A DNA stretch of 10,923 nt from Candidatus Zambryskibacteria bacterium RIFCSPLOWO2_01_FULL_47_14 (GCA_001824005.1 MHWG01000012.1:8633-19555); one strand, 5' to 3'. Shown: positions 1 through 5,170, counted from the first letter of the stretch. The notes: generated by a model not told the origin, from the letters alone. A program made the numbers and translations.

Positions 1-370
1 AGTGGCCTTCGACGTATTTCCAATCGATTGTTTTATTTTCTGCGGCGGCAATAAGCATTTGCCAGAGATCTTGATTTAAAACAGGTTTTTTCGAAGCGGT
101 GCGCCAGTTCCTTTTCTGCCAGCCAGGTACCCAGAGAGTAATGCCCTTCATCACATATTCGGAATCGGTAAAAAGTTCGATTGACTCATCGCTAAGGGTG
201 CCCGCAAATTCGAGCGCCCTTATGGCCGCTGTGAGCTCCATCCTGTTGTTAGTGGTGTGATCTTCCCGGCCGCCGAGCTCTATCACCCGCTGGGGAGCCA
301 CGACTATGGCCCCCCAGCCTCCCGGCCCCGGGTTCCCCCTCGCCGCCCCGTCGGTATAAATGGTGATCAT
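1..370 (-). CDS. rnhA: Ribonuclease HI, 5' part (truncated by window edge)
   Basis: Ribonuclease HI cleaves the RNA strand of RNA-DNA hybrids (R-loops, primers) in the cytoplasm. The first 123 residues are visible. They begin MITIYTDGAARGNPGPGGWG, the classic RNase HI opening with catalytic Asp7. The second acidic residue is Glu45 in NNRMELTAA, the third is Asp69 in FTDSEYV, and the fragment ends at VEGH (His123), matching the flexible-loop histidine before the final aspartate. That last acidic residue lies outside the window. The start is the ATG at 370; an ATG 17 nt upstream is out of frame and soon stopped. There is no Shine-Dalgarno sequence. An extended -10 ends 7 nt before the ATG, so the transcript is predicted to be nearly leaderless. 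The identification is very secure. Confidence 0.96.
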   Translation of the reverse strand, partial: MITIYTDGAARGNPGPGGWGAIVVAPQRVIELGGREDHTTNNRMELTAAIRALEFAGTLSDESIELFTDSEYVMKGITLWVPGWQKRNWRTASKKPVLNQDLWQMLIAAAENKTIDWKYVEGH

Positions 371-377
371 TGATCTA

Positions 378-404
378 ATTTTATCATTGAAAGGTTCTTG
401 ACAA
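378..404 (-). promoter_or_regulatory. Promoter of rnhA, nearly leaderless
   Basis: On the minus strand an extended -10, TGA followed by TAAAAT (383-378), lies 7 nt before the rnhA ATG. A TTGTCA -35-like hexamer (404-399) is 15 bp upstream, a short spacer. Transcription would begin at or next to the start codon. The -35 overlaps the -35 of the opposite promoter. Confidence 0.6.
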
Positions 405-425
405 AATAACGTCTGAGCATATACT
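398..425 (+). promoter_or_regulatory. Strong sigma-70-type promoter, plus strand
   Basis: A perfect TTGACA (398-403), a 16-bp spacer and TATACT (420-425) predict a start near 432. The first thing downstream is an intrinsic terminator at 443-465, so the default product would be an RNA of only about 35 nt unless the terminator is read through into the RNA region further right. Confidence 0.7.
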
Positions 426-442
426 GGAAGTAAGTTACCTCG

Positions 443-465
443 CCGGGCCTTGTGCCCGGTTTTTT
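443..465 (+). terminator. Intrinsic terminator just after a promoter
   Basis: CCGGGC (443-448), a 5-nt loop and GCCCGG (454-459) are followed by six T (460-465). The complementary strand has no T-tract, so it acts on plus-strand transcripts. It sits about 10 nt after the predicted start of the 398-425 promoter. Confidence 0.75.
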
Positions 466-524
466 CGTGCTTATTTAGACCTAATACATTATAATTTTCC
501 TATAGGATTATTATTGTGTATGTA

Positions 525-545
525 TGTCGAAACCGGGTTTCGACA
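525..545. repeat. Perfect inverted repeat, candidate operator 1
   Basis: Ten-base arms TGTCGAAACC and GGTTTCGACA flank a single central G. The repeat lies upstream of an extended -10 at 575-583 and its centre is 25 bp from the centre of the next inverted repeat. There is no T-tract, so it is not an intrinsic terminator. It could be a binding site for a dimeric regulator, or an RNA hairpin if transcribed from further upstream. Confidence 0.7.
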
Positions 546-548
546 ACT

Positions 549-571
549 TGTGTAAAGTCCGACTTTGCACA
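549..571. repeat. Imperfect inverted repeat, candidate operator 2
   Basis: Arms of 11 bases (549-559 and 561-571) with one mismatch flank a central C. The core is AAAGTC-C-GACTTT. The site covers the position where a -35 would lie for the TATAAT at 578-583, which suits an operator for that promoter. Confidence 0.65.
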
Positions 572-574
572 CTA

Positions 575-583
575 TGTTATAAT
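575..583 (+). promoter_or_regulatory. Extended -10 promoter for the 590-784 RNA
   Basis: TGT followed by a perfect TATAAT (578-583) forms an extended -10. No good -35 lies at 16-18 bp; that space is taken by the inverted repeat at 549-571. The predicted start is near 590. A second TATAAT at 490-495 has no -35 or extended element and is less convincing. Confidence 0.6.
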
Positions 584-589
584 TTACGC

Positions 590-784
590 ATTAGCCATAT
601 CGGCAGCCGAACTGCTTGTGTGGCTCGGGTTAGTCAAACGCTATGGCACTCAGTCTGATTAACCGACGCCGAATCAAGTAGGTACCCTCGTGCCAAGCCC
701 TGTTGTTACGTTCGGAATAGACAACGAGGGTGGGTATAAATAGTAGGCAAGAACAGCATCTTACATAGGTGCTGTTCTTGTTTT
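590..784 (+). ncRNA. Putative structured non-coding RNA, family unknown
   Basis: This stretch of about 195 nt lies between an extended -10 and a perfect intrinsic terminator and has no convincing protein gene. Three hairpins can be drawn. The first is 593-597 with 621-625, containing an inner stem GCAG/CTGC. The second is 625-635 with 657-666, ten pairs with one bulged G. The third is 684-689 with 726-731, stacked on 702-707 with 720-725 across a 12-nt bulge. The terminator follows as a fourth. I could not match it to 6S RNA, SRP RNA, RNase P RNA or a known riboswitch by eye. It lacks the tRNA-like ends of tmRNA. Nothing is translated downstream on this strand, so a trans-acting RNA is more likely than a leader. 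Its existence is an inference from promoter, structure and terminator. Confidence 0.55.
748..784 (+). terminator. Intrinsic terminator of the putative RNA
   Basis: CAAGAACAGCA (748-758) pairs perfectly with TGCTGTTCTTG (770-780) across an 11-nt loop, followed by TTTT. The minus strand has no T-tract after the hairpin, so it terminates plus-strand transcription. Confidence 0.85.
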
Positions 785-803
785 ACCCAATAAAATTTAC
801 ACG

Positions 804-831
804 AAAAAGAGCATCGGAGTTTCCGATGTTC
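804..831 (-). terminator. Intrinsic terminator for the 917-1429 gene
   Basis: Read on the minus strand, ten pairs (831-822 with 818-809, one G-U) close a 3-nt loop and are followed by five T (808-804). It lies 85 nt beyond the stop of the 170-aa gene and faces the plus-strand terminator at 748-784. Confidence 0.85.
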
Positions 832-916
832 TGTACCATTGACCTCCATGGAGAGGAAGACTCTTTTGCGGCAAGTCTAGGAATCCGTCAGGCTATTTGC
901 GGGAGAACAGTCCCCA

Positions 917-1429
917 TTAACATCCACGGTCAGAAAAACTATCAGGAATGTCGAGGGTTACAGTTCGCGTCCCGGTCTTAGTGGGTTTCCGGGTAGCTTG
1001 CCAGCTGGACGATCGGACTCCGGTGCCACCTTGAATCCAAACAATCGGCTCTTTCCCAAACCACCGTTGGTGGATATTGATGAGCAGCCTTTTGTCATCA
1101 ATCCGCAATTCCTGGATGTCTTCGTCGAAGACTGTCTGGACACTATTGTTGCTCGGCCACTCTGTAGTATACTTGAGCGAAAAGGTGCCAACTTTGCACT
1201 TGTTCACGAGATCGGCACTTACCAAGTGAGTCTCGTGATGGTGCTCCCAGTCTCCCGAATAGATGTCGTAATCCCCGCAACGACTTGGATAAACCATGAA
1301 AACCACAAAGAGTTCTCCGATTTTCCGAGCCTCGAGGTTAGGTAGACGGTCGCCGAGGTAGCGACGCGAACTGAGTTTGAACAGTTCGCTAAGAGTCTTG
1401 AGCTCTTCCTTTGTAACTCTCTCAGACAT
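917..1429 (-). CDS. Hypothetical protein, 170 aa
   Basis: I do not recognise this protein. It has no signal peptide or membrane segment. The N-terminus (about residues 1-40) is helix-prone and charged; the rest looks like a mixed beta-rich domain with many aromatic and charged residues, including a histidine cluster WEHHHETH near residues 61-68. The last 30 residues are rich in Thr, Ser, Arg and Lys. The start at 1429 is supported by GAAAGGAA (1443-1436) with a 6-nt spacer, and a clear intrinsic terminator lies downstream at 831-804, so the gene is probably real. It follows a 65-aa gene on the same strand with a 101-nt gap that contains two stem-loops. It lies next to a regulator gene. The good ribosome-binding site contrasts with the leaderless neighbours. 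Confidence 0.7.
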   Translation of the reverse strand: MSERVTKEELKTLSELFKLSSRRYLGDRLPNLEARKIGELFVVFMVYPSRCGDYDIYSGDWEHHHETHLVSADLVNKCKVGTFSLKYTTEWPSNNSVQTVFDEDIQELRIDDKRLLINIHQRWFGKEPIVWIQGGTGVRSSSWQATRKPTKTGTRTVTLDIPDSFSDRGC

Positions 1430-1457
1430 GACTTTTTCCTTTCAAAGAACTTCCCAA

Positions 1458-1491
1458 CTCTGAGACCGCGAATCATTTCGTAGTCTCGGAG
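1458..1491 (-). other. Stem-loop in the leader of the 170-aa gene
   Basis: Nine pairs (1458-1466 with 1483-1491, one G-U) enclose an inner CGAA/TTCG stem. It lies 29 nt upstream of the 170-aa gene's ATG, between two genes of the same strand. No T-tract follows on either strand, so it is more likely an RNA processing or stability element than a terminator. Confidence 0.5.
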
Positions 1492-1495
1492 AAGG

Positions 1496-1514
1496 GGCGA
1501 AGCGGAGCTTCGCC
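1496..1514. repeat. Small perfect hairpin, 8-bp arms
   Basis: GGCGAAGC (1496-1503) and GCTTCGCC (1507-1514) flank a 3-nt loop, directly beside the stem-loop at 1458-1491 and just after the 65-aa gene's stop. There is no T-tract. With its neighbour it forms a double hairpin between two co-oriented genes. Confidence 0.55.
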
Positions 1515-1530
1515 ACCTGATTGATACGAG

Positions 1531-1728
1531 CTAGGCGTTCACCCAGAAAACTCGCATCAAGAGAGTTTCGAGATGCGCCTCGTCGCGAGCGACGTAGGCT
1601 TGATGTGCCGCGTGGGTAATCGCCATCCGGTCGCTTACGCGATTCGGAATGCTCACCCCGCGGCCTTCGAACATCAGAAATCGTGTGCCGCACCGATCAC
1701 GATGAACCGAAAACATCGTTGCCTTCAT
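1531..1728 (-). CDS. Hypothetical small protein, 65 aa
   Basis: The protein begins MKATMFSVHRDRCGTRFLMF and ends with VFWVNA. I do not recognise a family. It is soluble, basic in the first half and helical in the second half (about residues 34-58, rich in Ala, His and Glu). The start at 1728 was chosen over an upstream in-frame ATG at 1776 because AAGGAGG (1739-1733) lies 4 nt before it and because the upstream ATG would lie before the predicted transcript start near 1760. A strong promoter (TTGACA, 17 bp, extended -10 TAAGAT) drives it, divergent from the TrmB-like regulator. The promoter overlaps a dyad that could be the regulator's operator. The gene may be co-transcribed with the 170-aa gene. 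The function is unknown. Confidence 0.65.
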   Translation of the reverse strand: MKATMFSVHRDRCGTRFLMFEGRGVSIPNRVSDRMAITHAAHQAYVARDEAHLETLLMRVFWVNA

Positions 1729-1766
1729 GGTTCCTCCTTCGGGCCTAATTGCCCTTGTCTGGGTTA

Positions 1767-1795
1767 ATCTTAGCATAATTGTTGATTAGTGTCAA
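1767..1795 (-). promoter_or_regulatory. Strong promoter of the 65-aa gene
   Basis: On the minus strand TTGACA (1795-1790), a 17-bp spacer and TAAGAT (1772-1767) preceded by TGC form a near-consensus extended promoter. Transcription should begin near 1760, giving a leader of about 31 nt that contains the AAGGAGG site. Confidence 0.75.
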
Positions 1796-1807
1796 CTTAC
1801 TATGCTA
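1771..1807. promoter_or_regulatory. Nested dyad between divergent genes, candidate operator
   Basis: Outer arms TAGCATA (1771-1777) and TATGCTA (1801-1807) surround inner arms GTTGA (1781-1785) and TCAAC (1792-1796), with almost the same centre near 1789. The dyad covers the -35 and touches the -10 of the 65-aa gene promoter. A related GTTG-N11-CAAC pair (1848-1866) spans the regulator's own promoter. The adjacent TrmB-like protein is the natural candidate to bind both, but this is inferred from position only. Confidence 0.5.
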
Positions 1808-1848
1808 TAAATACTAGAATAATGGCTCAATAGCAATATTTAAAGATG

Positions 1849-1876
1849 TTGACAATTTTAAACAACTTGCTAAACT
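1849..1876 (+). promoter_or_regulatory. Promoter of the TrmB-like gene, predicts leaderless mRNA
   Basis: TTGACA (1849-1854), a 16-bp spacer and TAAACT (1871-1876) place the transcript start at about 1883, the A of the ATG. There is no Shine-Dalgarno sequence. This favours ATG 1883 over the in-frame GTG at 1877, which directly follows the -10. Confidence 0.7.
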
Positions 1877-1882
1877 GTGGGT

Positions 1883-2626
1883 ATGATTAAAGAATATTTA
1901 GAGAAGCTCGGTTTTAGTGAAAAGGAAACAACTTTATATCTAGCCATATTACAGAAAGGCAGGGTTAGTATCCCCGAAGTGGCTAAAATAACAGGTATTA
2001 ACCGTACTACGGTCTATAGTGTGACTGGCGTACTTTCAGAAAAGGGCTATATCATTCAAGATCTTGGCAGTAAGCCCAATATGCTTATAGCTGTGCCACC
2101 TGAAGAGCTTAGATCTATCGCCCAGAGGCAGAAAAATATTATCGAAAACCTTATTCCGGAACTCCATGCAATTTCCAAAGATACTGGCTTTTCTGTGCCA
2201 AAGATTAGGTTCGTGCCAGAAGTAGATGTTGAGAGTTATTTATATTCTGAAGCGGACAGATGGGATAAGAGCATGGCGGAAATTGATAAAACGCTTTGGG
2301 GATTTCAGGATTCTACATTTGCACCGCGATATAAAAAATGGATTGTATGGTATTACACTCGTCCTCATACCAAAGATTTTAAGGTAAAGATGATTACCAA
2401 TTCGGAAGAAAAAGATATGCCTAAATTGACTCAAAGGGAATTGATGTGCTTCGGAGATGAATTTGACTTCAACTCTGCTATTTGGGTGAGAGGACACTAC
2501 ATCGTGATGGTTTCGTATAAAGAGAAGCCGAACTACTTAATAGAAATTTATGATAAGAGGCTCGCACATAATCTCCGTGAGTTATTTAAGGGCGTTTGGA
2601 GTCGATTCTATATTAACAATTCTTAG
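1883..2626 (+). CDS. TrmB-family winged-helix transcriptional regulator
   Basis: The protein has 247 residues. The first 65 residues form a winged helix-turn-helix of the TrmB/sugar-specific regulator type: LGFSEKETTLYLAIL, then IPEVAKITGINRTTVYSVTGVLSEKG with the recognition helix near residues 39-51 and the wing near 52-65. A helical stretch at about 74-99 fits the usual dimerisation helix. The C-terminal 140 residues are an effector-type domain with no identifiable ligand. TrmB proteins were described as sugar-responsive repressors in archaea and close relatives are common in Patescibacteria; the ligand here is unknown. The start at 1883 is set by the promoter, and the mRNA is probably leaderless. 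It is divergent from the 65-aa gene across a dyad that could be its operator, and its last 45 bp overlap the 3' end of recJ on the other strand. Confidence 0.85.
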   Translation: MIKEYLEKLGFSEKETTLYLAILQKGRVSIPEVAKITGINRTTVYSVTGVLSEKGYIIQDLGSKPNMLIAVPPEELRSIAQRQKNIIENLIPELHAISKDTGFSVPKIRFVPEVDVESYLYSEADRWDKSMAEIDKTLWGFQDSTFAPRYKKWIVWYYTRPHTKDFKVKMITNSEEKDMPKLTQRELMCFGDEFDFNSAIWVRGHYIVMVSYKEKPNYLIEIYDKRLAHNLRELFKGVWSRFYINNS

Positions 2627-4210
2627 GCGAAGTTCGGGGGTACTACGGAAATAGGATTTTTCGAGTGTACCGTAAAGGGTGCAGTGCGTTGACTTAGGAT
2701 TTAGGAAGTAGGATTTAGGAGAGGAGAAGAAAGAGATTGCCTTAATGCCAGAACCAAGAGTCAATTCCAAGTGTTCGCTAGCTTTGCCAAATTGGCGAAT
2801 ATTTTTCACCGGCGCATTTGCAATTCTAAAAACCGGTTTCTCATTGCCAGTGCCAAAAGGAGAAAAGAGGGAAACGGTTTGCCAAAGCTCTTCGTTGATA
2901 TCTGATAAAGACATCGGCAATACCCTCTCCTTACCTAGGAGAGGGCTGGGTGAGGTCGGAAGTACTTCCGACAATTTTTCTTCGAGTGTTGGCAAATTTT
3001 CAAGCGTGACCGAGAAGCCGCCCGCGCCCGCATGTCCGCCGAATTCGATAAACACGCCACCTGCCTTACCCATCAATTCGAAAAGATCATAGCCATTGTA
3101 AGAACGACAAGAGCCCTTGATCACACCGTCTCCATCTCTTCCCCATGCAAATACAGGCCTCTCATATTCTTCCACTAGGGAATTGCATATGAGACCGGCA
3201 AGAGATGGTTTCCACTCCGGATTGCCGATAACAATCACGGAATTCAGAGCTTCTCTAGCTTCCAATAGCTTCTTAGCTTCTTTTACCATGCTCGCCACCA
3301 CCCCCTTCCTCTCATGATTTATTTTTTCTAAATGATCGGCCAAGACTTTTGCCTCCACTTCATCGTTGGTCGCTAGTAAATTGAAGGCGTCTTCCGGCAC
3401 GCCCATTCTTGAAGCGGCGTTGATCCGGGGAGTGATCATGAAGGTGATATCATCTTCGGAGAGCCTCTTTCTGTCTAGATTCAAATTATTAAAGAGAGCA
3501 AGGAGACCCGGCCTCGACGTTTTGCGCAAAACGTCGAGGCCGAAGCACGCCAGAATCCTATTCTCCCCGACCAAAGGCACCATATCACTTAAAGTAGCAA
3601 TACCCACCATATCCAGAGACCACTTCTCCATCCCTTCTTTAACTCCGAAAGAATTTTTGGCCAAGATTGCTTGGACAAGTTTGAAAGCCAGCGCCGAGCC
3701 ACACAATTCCTTAAACGGATACTTTGAGCCAGCTCGCTTGGGATTAATTATGGCAAAAGCTTCTGGTAATTCTTTTGACTCATGATGATCTGTGACGATC
3801 ACGTCTATACCCTTCTCTTTTGCCAATTTAATTTCTGCTATATCTGCCATACCGCAATCCACGGTAATGAGAAGTTTCGCCTTGCACTCTTCAATAAATT
3901 CTTTATTCAACCCGAATCCTTCATCGTGCCGATGAGGTATGTAGAAAGAGACATTTTCATAGCTGGCCCGGCGGAAGAAGTCAGCGAGCACCACCGCTCC
4001 CGGTATGCCATCGGCGTCATAGTCCGAGAAGACCGTTATGCTCTCTCCCTCCTTCATCGCCTTGATCACTCTGTCGCGAGCCTTCTCCATGTCCGGCAGG
4101 AGAAGTGGGTCAAAGAGATGCGAGTAGTCTGGGTTGAGAAAAAATTCGCGCTCCTCGGCCAGAATTCCACGCTCTTTAAGCAGAGTTTCGAGTAAATCAG
4201 GGAAATGCAT
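2582..4210 (-). CDS. recJ: Single-stranded-DNA-specific 5'-3' exonuclease RecJ
   Basis: RecJ degrades single-stranded DNA 5' to 3' in recombination and mismatch repair. At 542 aa it is slightly short for the family. The DHH domain shows DYDADG (63-68), DCG (118-120), DHH (141-143), SD (208-209) and PRINAASRM (261-269). The DHHA1 domain carries GGHAGAGGF (391-399), and an OB-like C-terminal region follows. All metal-binding motifs are present, so it should be active. The ATG at 4210 has no Shine-Dalgarno site but follows an extended -10 by 6 nt, so it is predicted leaderless. The coding sequence contains four repeat structures: a heptamer array (residues 497-506), a hairpin (422-430), an 18-bp palindrome (413-419) and a 34-bp palindrome (223-234). 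The first three lie in poorly conserved parts; the 34-bp one encodes the family's GLxxLRKT-RPG stretch. Confidence 0.96.
   Translation of the reverse strand: MHFPDLLETLLKERGILAEEREFFLNPDYSHLFDPLLLPDMEKARDRVIKAMKEGESITVFSDYDADGIPGAVVLADFFRRASYENVSFYIPHRHDEGFGLNKEFIEECKAKLLITVDCGMADIAEIKLAKEKGIDVIVTDHHESKELPEAFAIINPKRAGSKYPFKELCGSALAFKLVQAILAKNSFGVKEGMEKWSLDMVGIATLSDMVPLVGENRILACFGLDVLRKTSRPGLLALFNNLNLDRKRLSEDDITFMITPRINAASRMGVPEDAFNLLATNDEVEAKVLADHLEKINHERKGVVASMVKEAKKLLEAREALNSVIVIGNPEWKPSLAGLICNSLVEEYERPVFAWGRDGDGVIKGSCRSYNGYDLFELMGKAGGVFIEFGGHAGAGGFSVTLENLPTLEEKLSEVLPTSPSPLLGKERVLPMSLSDINEELWQTVSLFSPFGTGNEKPVFRIANAPVKNIRQFGKASEHLELTLGSGIKAISFFSSPKSYFLNPKSTHCTLYGTLEKSYFRSTPELRLRIVNIESTPNALK
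2693..2720 (-). repeat. Heptamer array inside recJ
   Basis: Read on the minus strand there are four consecutive 7-mers: TCCTAAA at 2720-2714 and 2706-2700, TCCTACT at 2713-2707 and TCCTAAG at 2699-2693. They encode residues 497-506 of RecJ. The period is not a multiple of three, so the peptide is not repetitive. Confidence 0.8.
2923..2945. repeat. REP-like hairpin inside recJ
   Basis: CCCTCTCC (2923-2930) and GGAGAGGG (2938-2945) flank a 7-nt loop, followed by CTGGGTGAGG. The encoded peptide, SPLLGKERV (422-430), resembles translated intergenic palindromes seen in many genomes. It looks like an in-frame insertion in a linker of RecJ. Confidence 0.65.
2955..2972. repeat. 18-bp perfect palindrome inside recJ
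   Basis: GTCGGAAGT followed directly by ACTTCCGAC. It is 9 bp from the hairpin at 2923-2945 and encodes residues 413-419 (LSEVLPT). Confidence 0.75.
3509..3542. repeat. 34-bp perfect palindrome inside recJ
   Basis: Seventeen-base arms meet between 3525 and 3526 with no spacer. The centre is CGTTTTG-CG-CAAAACG and the flanks are GGCCTCGA/TCGAGGCC. It encodes RecJ residues 223-234, GLDVLRKTSRP after Phe223. Arms of this length do not arise by chance in 11 kb. The CGTTTTG/CAAAACG core recurs in the hairpin at 8353-8370. Confidence 0.9.
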
Positions 4211-4216
4211 GCGGGT

Positions 4217-4234
4217 ATTCTAGCATGGTAATAT
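4217..4234. promoter_or_regulatory. Back-to-back extended -10 promoters, recJ and lamin-tail gene
   Basis: Only 30 bp separate the two start codons. On the minus strand TGC TAGAAT (4225-4217) lies 6 nt before the recJ ATG at 4210. On the plus strand TGG TAATAT (4226-4234) lies 6 nt before the ATG at 4241. The two elements abut exactly, so polymerase could occupy only one side at a time. Both transcripts are predicted to begin at their start codons. Confidence 0.65.
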
Positions 4235-4240
4235 ATGCCC

Positions 4241-5134
4241 ATGAATCACAGTCTCCAAAAAGGTTCGGCTGTAGCTTCCGGTATTCTGATTTTGGCCGTA
4301 ATTGCCTTTATTTACTTCATTACGCCGGCTAAAGATCGGGGGGCAATCGTTGATTCGAACAGAGACAGTTTCTTGTCCGATTCCTACGACAGTAGAAGTA
4401 ATGCCGACATCTCGCCCGGCACAACCTACGAAACCGAACACATCTCCCTCGGCTCTGGCAATGCCGGTTACGCTTATCAGCCGTACGAGGAATACATCAC
4501 TATCGATAACAATGGGGCCAAAGCCGTAAATATCAGCGGCTGGCAGCTTAGAAACGGCAAGGACAAACGCGCCTTTTACAGCGGAGGCATGCTCCAGCGC
4601 TTCTCCGCCGATGTGGCCGTCCTTCCAAGGATCATCCTTGGACCGGGAGAGAGGGCTGTCATCACCACCGGCAGGATCGGGGTGCAAACACCCTATAAAA
4701 TAGAGAACTTCAGAGAGAATATCTGCACCGGCTACATCGAGGGGCATCCAGATTACGCCTTCACTCCCCCTCTCTCACAGAATTGCCCGAGACCATCGGA
4801 AGAACCGGGAATCGAGAATCTCGACCGCGAGTGCCGCGACTTTATAAACACTCTCTCCTACTGTAGGATGCCCGTTTTTGAGAACAAAGATTATAATGGC
4901 GAAGAGTGTAGCACCTGTATCAACGGCAAGCGTCTCGGAAGTGTCTGCACCACCTTCGTCAAAGAGCGCTACAACTACGATGGCTGTCTCGCCTATCATG
5001 GCAATGATCCAAAATTCGCCCTGAAGACGTGGAGAATTTTCCTCGGCCGTGGCTGGGAAATGTGGGCGGACAAATACGAGACGATAGAGCTCTACAATTC
5101 GCTCGGACAACTGGTGGATTATGAAAATTATTAA
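4241..5134 (+). CDS. Membrane-anchored protein with lamin-tail-like domain
   Basis: The protein has 297 residues. After a short basic N-terminus a hydrophobic segment (about residues 9-28, ASGILILAVIAFIYFI) acts as signal anchor, leaving the rest outside the membrane. Residues about 85-150 (EEYITIDNNGAKAVNISGWQL, then IILGPGERAVITTG) and the C-terminal ETIELYNSLGQLVDYENY resemble the two halves of a lamin-tail domain, an Ig-like fold common in exported proteins of Patescibacteria. The split is filled by a cysteine-containing insert; eight cysteines are present in total, which could form disulfides. The start at 4241 was chosen over an in-frame ATG at 4235 because the -10 element ends at 4234, which puts the transcript start on 4241. 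A HIT gene follows 15 nt downstream, probably co-transcribed. The role is unknown; a surface or adhesion function is inferred. Confidence 0.75.
   Translation: MNHSLQKGSAVASGILILAVIAFIYFITPAKDRGAIVDSNRDSFLSDSYDSRSNADISPGTTYETEHISLGSGNAGYAYQPYEEYITIDNNGAKAVNISGWQLRNGKDKRAFYSGGMLQRFSADVAVLPRIILGPGERAVITTGRIGVQTPYKIENFRENICTGYIEGHPDYAFTPPLSQNCPRPSEEPGIENLDRECRDFINTLSYCRMPVFENKDYNGEECSTCINGKRLGSVCTTFVKERYNYDGCLAYHGNDPKFALKTWRIFLGRGWEMWADKYETIELYNSLGQLVDYENY
4624..4642. repeat. 19-bp palindrome inside the lamin-tail gene
   Basis: TCCAAGGAT and ATCCTTGGA flank a single C. It lies in the part encoding LPRIILGPG, a beta strand and turn of the lamin-tail-like domain. Confidence 0.7.
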
Positions 5135-5136
5135 CA

Positions 5137-5170
5137 CGAATCAACGCGAATGACATCGAATGATACGAAT
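5137..5170 (+). repeat. Four CGAAT copies with about 10-bp spacing
   Basis: CGAAT occurs at 5137, 5147, 5157 and 5166 (spacing 10, 10, 9), running from just after the stop of the lamin-tail gene across the HIT start codon at 5150. The phasing equals one helical turn. Confidence 0.65.

Noticed and set aside
549..571. RNase P RNA, because AAAGTCCG resembles its conserved GAAAGTCCG motif.
   Set aside because: The match is explained by the inverted repeat, and the other universal RNase P motifs are missing.
525..784. tmRNA, because GGTTTCGACA near 536-545 resembles the conserved 5' part of tmRNA.
   Set aside because: It is one arm of a perfect palindrome, and no T-arm, acceptor stem or CCA end follows within the region.
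769..981. A 70-codon plus-strand reading frame.
   Set aside because: It begins inside the terminator of the putative RNA, runs through the opposing terminator and overlaps the 170-aa gene antisense; there is no ribosome-binding site.
998..1345. A 115-codon plus-strand reading frame opposite the 170-aa gene.
   Set aside because: It has no start signal of its own, while the minus-strand gene has a Shine-Dalgarno site and a terminator.
3366..4195. Two long plus-strand reading frames opposite recJ.
   Set aside because: recJ is certain from its motifs; the antisense frame carries the same GLDVLRKTSRP only because of the palindrome.
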